The translations under genes were made by a program, and so were the position numbers. From assembly GCA_001247695.2 (NCBI GenBank), contig LGRX02010047.1, positions 1 through 23,171 on the forward strand: 23,171 bases of DNA, read 5' to 3'. The stretch comes from Cymbomonas tetramitiformis. Its lineage: Eukaryota > Chlorophyta > Pyramimonadophyceae > Pyramimonadales > Pyramimonadaceae. The notes below the pieces were generated by a model. It was not told where the DNA came from, did not search any database, and saw only the letters and a list, made by a program, of their open reading frames with translations. Positions 16,961 to 23,171 of the stretch are shown here, in pieces; position 1 is the first letter of the stretch; the number at the start of each line of letters is the position of its first letter.

Positions 16961-17953
16961 TAGGCATTGTTCAGTAGGCGTTTGCTAGGTGATGGCTTTG
17001 CGGTTATTGCTGTCATGCCTGACTCTGTGCTGGAGCGGGTAAATATGCTTTTTGAGGGTTTCAGCCCTAGCTTAGCATTTTAGGTCCATAGTCTGTACTC
17101 TTTAGGGTAATGATAGTATTTGCGGGCCTCAGTCCTTTGGCACGAGGGGCATGTGCCCGCATGCAGAAGGCTGGGGTCGGCAGTCGGGTCGTGGGACCCT
17201 GATTCCTGTCTGACGGGGAGTCCTTGGTTTGTGGCACTTATGGATTTTTCGTATTATTATTTTTTGTTATTCCACACGCAGTGCACCGGCCGGGTTTCCA
17301 TTCACATATGTGTCATATGTGTCATGCAAGCTGGGCTATGTAGCCGCAGCTGATTAGAAAACTCGGTTACACTTACTCATCGTATCGTGCCAGTGCCGTC
17401 CGATCGCAAAATGACGTCAAATATTCGGTCGCAGCTCGCAGGCCTAGTGGAGATCTCTAGATCGACTGGCCTAGTAAAGAGTGACACACGACAGTATGAG
17501 TATCTCATACAGTAGGCTCTGTGGATCCTAACTCGTTAAAACTGCAAGAATGCTTACGACATTCTATTGCGAGGCCGGGCAACACAGTTGTACAACGTCG
17601 CACTCGACTGAGATGAGATAGCTCTGACCTGAGCTAACAATACCTTTTCTGTCCAGGGAAACAAGCCGAAGATGTTCTCGTCACGTATGCTTAGTGGTCC
17701 CTGTCAACTTGACTGCCTTGATTTTTCTCCTGTGGGCTTCACAATCCCAGGATACACATCTGACTAGCGATAGCCTGCATGCTGTGACTCGAGCTGTAAG
17801 AATTATGTCCGATGCCTCTTTCAGCTTATCCTTGGGTTGAACAGCGTTTGCAGGCTCGCGCTGTATTCCTTGCAAATTCCCCTGGCAAGTAAGTGCGTAC
17901 ACGGACAGATAGTAGTGGCATCTCTTACAAAACGTACACGACGAAGTGTGGCC
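16961..17953. other. Intergenic: 3' UTR remainder and 5' flank of the NHL gene
   Basis: No convincing gene. A TTTTTCG/TATTATTATTTTTTG run lies near 17245-17267, GTGTCATATGTGTCATG at about 17309-17325, and a perfect 7-bp hairpin GTATGAG-TAT-CTCATAC at 17494-17510. No clear TATA box before 17954. Confidence 0.45.
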
Positions 17954-18032
17954 ATGCAAACAGGGGCTATTCACTTCCTACTGTTGGCTATCATTTGCAA
18001 CTTGGAAACGTATCATGCGGCTAGCAGCTACG
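17954..18032 (+). other. NHL gene exon 1: signal peptide
   Basis: MQTGAIHFLLLAIICNLE has a hydrophobic core typical of an ER signal peptide, with likely cleavage after the Ala pair (HAAS). Ends TACG followed by donor GTGAGA; phase 1. Confidence 0.65.
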
Positions 18033-21000
18033 GTGAGACTCCTAGGACAGATACCTCGAATCACTCCTCTCCGGGCGCTTACCAGTAAACCATATCCTGT
18101 CTTGCTGTGAAGTGTCGTGCGGTTTCCTATCACATTTGGCGCGAGCACGCCGTTCGCGTGCGCAATTTAATCTTGCGCGTGATAGTTCCCTCTCGGTTGA
18201 TTACGGCTGATGCACTTAAGTGCAATAGGTTCTCAGGTTCCTCGAGCAATATGTTCTCAGGGACTGTAAAGACATTGGCGGGTTCCATCTCTGGACGTGA
18301 AGACGGCACTGGAACCTACGCTCTTTTTAATGAACCCAGAGGAATGGCCATTAGTTCGGGAAATACCTTCATGTTCGTGGCAGACACCATGAATCATAAA
18401 ATTCGAAAAGTCACTTTTCCAACGAGTACGCCCTCTGTGCCCATGTTTTACTGTCCACGTGGCAACGGATAGCGTTCATGCATTCCTCATGGTTTCCGCC
18501 TTCAATTGACCTCCCAGACCGCCTCGCCCCTCGCTCAAAGCCCTCGTACCGCGGCGCACGCCCACTTACTCACGGCCGCCCGCACAATGGCGCACCGCTA
18601 CTCGCATGGCCGCCCGCACAGGGGTGCACTACCACTCGCTCCCGCTCGCCCGCACAGTAGCGTGTCGCCACTTGCCTGTTTTTGCCCTCGGTCCCTGTCA
18701 GAACGTGCATCCTTCTCATCCTAGAACCTGGCTACCAGGCTAGTCTTGCCGCGCTGGCGACGCTTCTCTCACTTTCGTGCCCCCCCTTGGACTCAAAGGC
18801 GGCAGAGGTTCTCAGCGTATTTTGACCTCCGATGGCGACCCGGGTGGAGGAATCTGTGCAGGTAGTTACACCGCAGGGATGTACGCAACTAACTGTACGA
18901 ATGGATTCCTCACCTCGTACTCCTCGACCACAGCCGCCAGTTGCGAGAGCTACTGCCTGGCAGACACGAGCTGCAACGGTTTTGTGCACTCATACAATGA
19001 TGAGTGCATCACCAGCAGCCTCCCATCCTGTCTCTTGGACACAACTTGTACCGAGTCGGTGAATATTACTCGGTGTTTCTACTCCTATAATGGACGTGAG
19101 TAGAAAGCCCACCCAAAAGATCCCTATTGCACTCCCATCACGCCTGCTTGGTTTGCTCTGTCGAGTGTTTCTCCACCTGGCTTTCGAGTTGCTTCAAACC
19201 CACGAGGCGCGACGCCACGCCTTCAGCGAGAGCAAGACTGTTCAAGCCACAGAAACATGACGCCAACATTCCAAGCTACAGCCTGCAGGAATGCAGGGGA
19301 TGCCGCGTGGTAGCTGTTCCTTACGGCCATTAGTTAGTTTCACGCAAATTTCGGCAGCCAATTCTTTCGCTAGTCCGACGTCAGAAGATGCCGCATTTTT
19401 TGGGACACGTCGGTCCACGTCGGATCAGCTACCGATTTGCTCAATTCGCTCGTGAGAATTGCCTTCAATTCGCTCGCGCGAGGCCATAATTCGAACGAAA
19501 TGAAAACTCAATTCGGCAGCGACTCAATTCGGTCAGCTGACTGTACCTATTGAATATTCCATTCAGACCCAACCAAAATTGGCGCTCGTAGACTTTGCCA
19601 GTAACATCGGACTTTTGCAACAAGATGGATATTTTACGTCCACGTCGGCCTAGCGAAAGAATTGGCTGCCGATTTTTGCGTGAAACTCTCTATTAACGTT
19701 TTTGCCGAACCCTCCACATCTCTTTCGTCTTCCGCATCGAGCTGCCAAGTGGGTGCACACGCTATTTCAAGGTCTTGGTTACACCAAGGGCCATTTACAC
19801 AAAAGTTCGGAGTTCCTAGATCGCGAGATATGGGCAATTTAAGTATTCGCTTAAGTATGGTTAAATATGTGACGGCTAAAACTTTTCCATGATGTGATCA
19901 ATTTGATCCCTGAAGTGCGCAACATGTTCAGATCACTTTGAGCGACCTATTTATCAAATAAAAGATTTTTGGAACTTTTGTGAAAATGGCCCTTGGTGTA
20001 ACCAAGACCTTGATTTCGCTGTGCTGTCAAGGTAAAAAGTGGGTATGTAAATCGGTGCACAGCCGGCCCGCGTTGAACGCCACTCTGAAGGGGTGTGCTT
20101 CTCAGCCGCCGTGGAGACGGTTGCCGGCGGCGGTGACTTTGGAAGGACATCTGGATTCTTTGATTCGTTTGGGACGAGTGCACTGCTCAACATGCCCTAC
20201 GTACGTGCGCAGCCCACATCACGCGTCACACGTCACACATTGTCTTCTGTTGAGTCGATGCTCAGGCCGTGCTGGCAACCTTTGATCCTGCATGCCGACC
20301 CTGATGCTCTCTGATTCATCGATGCTGTTGCTTGTATCGACTCTGAGAGCTCTCAAAGCTCGCTTCCTGGGTCGTCAGGTCGGCAAGTCCCACGTGCGGA
20401 CCGCCCGAATTGTTGAGGATTCCGCTGAGACCAGTGGGTCTCTACCATTTGTGCAGAGTATAGCCCTGACGTCCAACAACTTACTGATGTACGTCACTGA
20501 GGCGGGCAATAACATCGTCCGCAAAATTGACATCTCAAACAGTTGTGCGTCACCTGGCGCCTCCCTACGCAAAGCACTACAAAGTATTTAGTGCTCTGCC
20601 ACGATTCACGCGATCCCCTTGCACCCAAGCCTCCCGTCAAGGCTGTTTACTGGAAAACCCCTTGCGCCAAGCCCCCCGTCAAGGCTGTTTACTGGGGACT
20701 TCTTTGCGCCTCTTCGCTGGCAAATCCATTTTACCTTGAGAGCTCCGCAGCTCGTAAAGGAGTGTCCTGGGTTGGTGGAATTTTTCCTTACGCCACCGGG
20801 GTGGATACCGTGGACAGATCGGGTGACGCATCTGGCAGGAGGCGGCAGGGTTGGCACATTCGCGGATATCGGAGATGGCACGGGAACATCAGCAGGTTCT
20901 TTCTAACCTGTGACCACATGGGTGCTCAAAAATAAGCACTCACGAACATACGATTGTTTTGTATGGCTGCCCGATCACATAGCTCCAAATCCCAAAGACC

Positions 21001-22653
21001 TCCGGTGCACCTTTTTTTTTTGTGGGTTGTTTGGTGTTTACTCGAAGGATAACACCTCCTGTTGAGAGCCGCACCATGAAGGATACCACCTCCTGTTGAG
21101 AGCCGCACCATGAGTCGCCATCCCTTGATATCTTCCGGCGTTTCGTACTGAACTGAAAATTCCCGAGTTTCTAATCCAGTTTCTTGTTTTCAAGTGAGCG
21201 CACCTGTACCGCCATCGATGCGTACCCTCGACGCCACTGGGATGCCTCTAGTATTCGAAGTTCTTCGAAAATACCATTCCCGTAACCCACTCAGTCCCAC
21301 AGTACAGGTCTCCATAATCGCAACCGAAAAATGCTAAACCCAACATGTCCTCGCCCCGCTCTCCAAGTTGCCATTGAGATGTGCGCAGGCCTGGTGCTTA
21401 GCTTAACTCTAATTCAGTGTCCGTGGAATGGTCCAAATGTCACTCGCCTGCTTTATAGTATATTTGTTACTGTGCACCGTGGGAGCTCTCTCTCCCTCTC
21501 TCTTTCTCCCTCTCTGCTTGTACGTGTTCGCTGTGACCAGCACATGGATCCAGTACCGCGGAGCAAGGGCCGGAACTCCGGACCTCCTAAAGATGTCCAG
21601 TTGGTCCAGGCTGCCACGCCACGTGCCATCCCCATGCCATGGCACTGAGGTCCGGCATGGGCAACACCTGTGATTCGTCGATTGTTTCAGGCTTTAGTTT
21701 CCCCACGGGCATGGTGCTGTCTAGCGATGACTCGACACTCTACATTGCGGACTCGGCCAACAATAAGATCCGCAAGCTGGTCGTTTCCTCAGGTTTGAGT
21801 GCTGCCCGCTCCACTCGGCTCCTCCGCGTCCGCATCCTCCTGCTCCGCCTGCGCCCCTGCTTCCAGATGCCGCACTCTTGTCCCGCATGGCAGCGGCGTG
21901 AACCGGCTGACTCTGATTGAGATTTGCCGTTGCCTTGTTGTGAACGGAGTAGTGGACGCGCCTGCAGATGTTGAGGCTGCATTGCGTGTGCAATGGACTC
22001 GCGATGACACGGTCGTCATGGGGTTACTTGGCGCAACCCGAAGGCGGTGAGTAGGGGAGCGCTCGAGAGAATCGCGCATCATTCTGTGGCTGACTTGTTC
22101 CTTGCTTCCAGTCAGCATCACGCAGACGCCTGCAGCCTGACGCAAAGGGCTGCTCTCATTGTGGAGGAGGGCGGCCGGGGTATGGGCTTCACAGCGGAGG
22201 TGACCACCATACTGGGAGGGAGTGGAACTGATATATCTGGCATGAGCCTCGATGGCACTGGAACAGCGGTGATGCCCCGCTGTCTTTGGCTGACGGCTCA
22301 TTTCAGGATGTGCTCTTTTCTCCAGCCATGCCACCCGTCAGGGTTTCAGACTTGCGTTTCAGGCATTTCTTCAGCTGGGGCATGTCCTGAGAGACTCACT
22401 CCGAGCCCCCTGCTGCCATCTTATTGCGAGCGAGGCTGTGAGAGTTTTTTGGAGTGCGCCAACCGAGATGATGGGAGTGGCTGCGATACTGGCTGACCTG
22501 TGGGGGCGCGAGGCATGGCGGGACCGGGGTATGCACACGCACCTCAGATGTTGTTGTCGCTGCCAATGGGAATAGCGATGTCAGTGGACGCGACCCAGCT
22601 GTACATCTCGGAGTTAGGAAATCACCGCCTGGTGAAGATGACCCTCGAGACAG
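17954..22653 (+). CDS. Secreted NHL-repeat protein with PAN/Apple-like module (multi-exon, 3' end outside window)
   Basis: Nine exons join in phase: 17954-18032, 18261-18425, 18862-19095, 20106-20200, 20457-20544, 20818-20895, 21691-21792, 22195-22268, 22548-22653. They encode a signal peptide, NHL repeat 1, a module with eight cysteines, and NHL repeats 2-4. NHL repeats form beta-propeller blades; each copy here shows the hallmark order VxTLAG or VTxLGG, DGTGT, F/LxxPxG(I/M)A, (L/F)Y(V/I)AD or YVTEA, then NxxIRK or NHRLVK. Propellers usually need about six blades, so more repeats should follow. The last donor (GTGCGT at 22654) confirms the gene continues. A secreted or surface NHL/PAN protein is likely a binding protein; the ligand is unknown. 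An upstream in-frame Met (17837) exists, but 17954 gives a proper signal peptide. Confidence 0.8.
18261..18425 (+). other. NHL gene exon 2: NHL repeat 1 in one exon
   Basis: Acceptor TTCTCAG at 18260. Reads VKTLAG, DGTGTYALFNEPRGMA, FVADTMNHKIRKV: a complete NHL repeat. Donor GTACGC at 18426, phase 1; exon length 165, divisible by three. An in-frame alternative acceptor ends at 18236 and would add eight codons. Confidence 0.75.
18541..18690. repeat. About 34-bp tandem repeat in NHL intron 2
   Basis: GGCCGCCCGCAC starts at 18574 and 18608, and a diverged GCTCGCCCGCAC at 18644. GC-rich minisatellite inside the intron; the open frames across it are not supported as coding. Confidence 0.6.
18862..19095 (+). 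other. NHL gene exon 3: cysteine-rich PAN/Apple-like module
   Basis: Contains eight cysteines, with the pattern SCESYCLADTSCNGFVHSYN typical of PAN/Apple modules (C-x3-C-x5-C-x-F). N-glycosylation sequons NCT and NIT fit secretion. Donor is a consensus GTGAGT at 19096 (phase 1). The acceptor at 18861 keeps phase; an alternative at 18876 also does, so the start is uncertain by five codons. Confidence 0.65.
19336..19687. mobile_element. MITE-like element with 46-bp terminal inverted repeats (NHL intron 3)
   Basis: Arms 19336-19381 (AGTTTCACGC...) and 19642-19687 (...GCGTGAAACT) are reverse complements at 43 of 46 positions, around a 260-bp non-coding centre. TA occurs on both flanks (19331-19332, 19691-19692), compatible with a Tc1/mariner-type TA duplication if three to four more bases belong to each end. 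No transposase. Confidence 0.75.
19767..20013. mobile_element. Second MITE-like inverted-repeat element (NHL intron 3)
   Basis: Arms 19767-19808 (TCAAGGTCTTGG...) and 19972-20013 (...CCAAGACCTTGA) match at 41 of 42 positions. Weaker pairing continues outward to about 19756 and 20024. The 163-bp centre is AT-rich and includes the motif CGCTTAAGTATGG. Its arms are unrelated to the element 80 bp to its left. Confidence 0.7.
20106..20200 (+). other. NHL gene exon 4: first half of NHL repeat 2
   Basis: Acceptor CTTCTCAG at 20105. Reads VETVAGGGDFGRTSGFFDSF and then LLNMPY. Donor GTACGT at 20201 splits the repeat in phase 0, just before the expected G(I)A strand. Confidence 0.72.
20457..20544 (+). 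other. NHL gene exon 5: second half of NHL repeat 2
   Basis: Acceptor CATTTGTGCAG at 20456. Reads SIALTSNNLLMYVTEAGNN and then IVRKIDIS, completing the repeat. Donor GTGCGT at 20545, phase 1. Confidence 0.75.
20615..20698. repeat. Two-copy tandem repeat (about 42 bp) in NHL intron 5
   Basis: CCCCTTGCACCCAAGCCTCC (20615) and CCCCTTGCGCCAAGCCCCCC (20658) open two units that share CGTCAAGGCTGTTTACTGG. Confidence 0.75.
20818..20895 (+). other. NHL gene exon 6: first half of NHL repeat 3
   Basis: Acceptor ACCGTGGACAG at 20817. Reads RVTHLAGGGRVGTFADIGDG and then TGTSA. The donor GTTCTT at 20896 is weak, but joining to exon 7 restores a perfect repeat (TSA-GFSFPTGM) in phase 1. Confidence 0.68.
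21045..21112. repeat. 34-bp tandem duplication in NHL intron 6
   Basis: Units 21045-21078 and 21079-21112 both read AAGGATAMCACCTCCTGTTG then AGAGCCGCACCATG and differ at one base. A recent local duplication. Confidence 0.85.
21482..21520. repeat. CT-rich tract in NHL intron 6
   Basis: CTCTCTCTCCCTCTCTCTTT pyrimidine run on the plus strand, about 170 bp before the exon 7 acceptor. Microsatellite-like. Confidence 0.6.
21691..21792 (+). other. NHL gene exon 7: second half of NHL repeat 3
   Basis: Acceptor GATTGTTTCAG at 21690. Reads FSFPTGMVLSSDDSTLYIAD and then SANNKIRKLVVSS, the best NHL match in the window. Donor GTTTGA at 21793, phase 1. Confidence 0.8.
22195..22268 (+). other. NHL gene exon 8: first half of NHL repeat 4
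   Basis: Acceptor GGCTTCACAG at 22194. Reads EVTTILGGSGTDISGMSLDG and then TGTA. Donor GTGATG at 22269 in phase 0, which joins exactly to exon 9. Confidence 0.7.
22548..22653 (+). other. NHL gene exon 9: second half of NHL repeat 4
   Basis: Acceptor CACCTCAG at 22547. Reads MLLSLPMGIAMSVDATQLYI and then SELGNHRLVKMTLET. Donor GTGCGT at 22654, phase 1, so at least one more exon lies beyond the window. Confidence 0.75.
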
Positions 22654-22879
22654 GTGCGTGCCATACGGGACAATGGCCAATCACCATGCGGTGAAGGTGA
22701 ACCTCGCCCCAGGGGCGGGCCATGTGGGCCGCTCACCACCTATTGCAGCGTTTTCACTGGCCTATACGCTCCTAGTGCATGCCAGCCCGCTTTTTACTTC
22801 AGGTTAATGCCAGTTTCTCTGACGTAGCTCATTGCGCTGCGCTGTCATTAAAGCGCAACTCGCTGTCATGTAGCATCGC

Positions 22880-23171
22880 GTCACCCCTTAACTGTTATCT
22901 CGTCATGCTTTGCCTAATTTCCCATCACCCCACACCTGTCATCCCGTCCCGCTATCACCTGCCATCCCGTCCCGCTATACCTATCATCCCGTCACGTTAT
23001 ACACGGCATTCTGTCACGCTTTGCATGCCATATCATCACATTTTTACCTGTCACCCCATCATGCTCTCACCTGTCATCCCATCGCGCTCTCACCTGTCAT
23101 CCCATCACGCTCTCAGCTGTCATCCCATCATGCTCTCAGCTGTCATCCCATCACGCTCTCACCTGTCATCC
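22880..23171. repeat. 23-bp minisatellite in NHL intron 9, continuing past the window
   Basis: Units ACCTGTCATCCCATCACGCT plus CTC repeat every 23 bp from 23046 onward (starts at 23046, 23069, 23092), more regular towards the right. Diverged units (CCCGTCCCGCTAT) extend left to about 22880. The order suggests ongoing expansion on the right side. Confidence 0.8.

Noticed and set aside
17681..17974. 97-codon minus-strand frame with several cysteines
   Set aside because: Opposite the first exon and 5' flank of the NHL gene; no motif spacing typical of a zinc finger.
18478..18724. Two overlapping plus-strand frames in NHL intron 2
   Set aside because: They translate a GC-rich minisatellite and do not fit the phase of the flanking exons.
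21789..22334. 181-codon minus-strand frame
   Set aside because: Antisense to NHL intron 7 and exon 8; no recognisable domain, and the plus-strand gene model explains the region.

Overview
The window looks like nuclear DNA of a eukaryote, probably a unicellular alga. A GC-richer plus-strand gene is split by GT-AG introns into a secreted NHL-repeat/PAN-like protein, and the rest is mostly nested transposable elements, minisatellites and microsatellites. A prasinophyte green alga such as Cymbomonas is my best guess from overall style, but that is an impression and not something the sequence proves. No rRNA, tRNA, CRISPR array or prokaryotic operon was seen.

Layout. (1) 1-9641 is one large LTR element: a 5' LTR cut by the window edge (1-521), about 8.5 kb of interior with no long open frame, a polypurine tract and a complete 617-bp 3' LTR (9025-9641). 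The LTRs differ at one of 521 shared positions, so insertion is recent, yet the interior encodes no recognisable Gag or Pol. This fits a large retrotransposon derivative (LARD), moved in trans. The interior carries a dispersed 22-bp repeat with a 15-nt hairpin module, CCCTAAA motifs, microsatellites and a few short coding-like islands, mostly on the minus strand. (2) 9642-13017, minus strand, is the Gag-protease part of a Ty3/gypsy-like polyprotein. The LARD is inserted in it, so the frame runs 16 codons into the LTR and stops, and no reverse transcriptase remains in the window. (3) 13018-14661, upstream of that gag, holds nine copies of an inverted-repeat motif whose arms change together, spread through diverged tandem repeats. 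(4) 14662-16712 is non-coding and contains an 854-bp element with piggyBac-like ends flanked by TTAA. (5) 16713-16843 is a probable terminal coding exon of a plus-strand gene, followed by a strong 3' UTR-type stem-loop. (6) 17954-22653 and beyond is the NHL/PAN gene: nine exons join with consistent reading phase into a signal peptide, one NHL repeat, a cysteine-rich PAN/Apple-like module and three more NHL repeats. Intron 3 holds two short inverted-repeat (MITE-like) elements, several introns hold minisatellites, and the gene runs off the right edge.

Most notable are the recently inserted non-coding LTR element nested in a Gag-PR gene, the covarying hairpin array upstream of that gag, the piggyBac-like TTAA element, and the phase-1 exon-module gene whose internal introns differ between repeats. 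All names rest on reading motifs by eye; no database search was possible.
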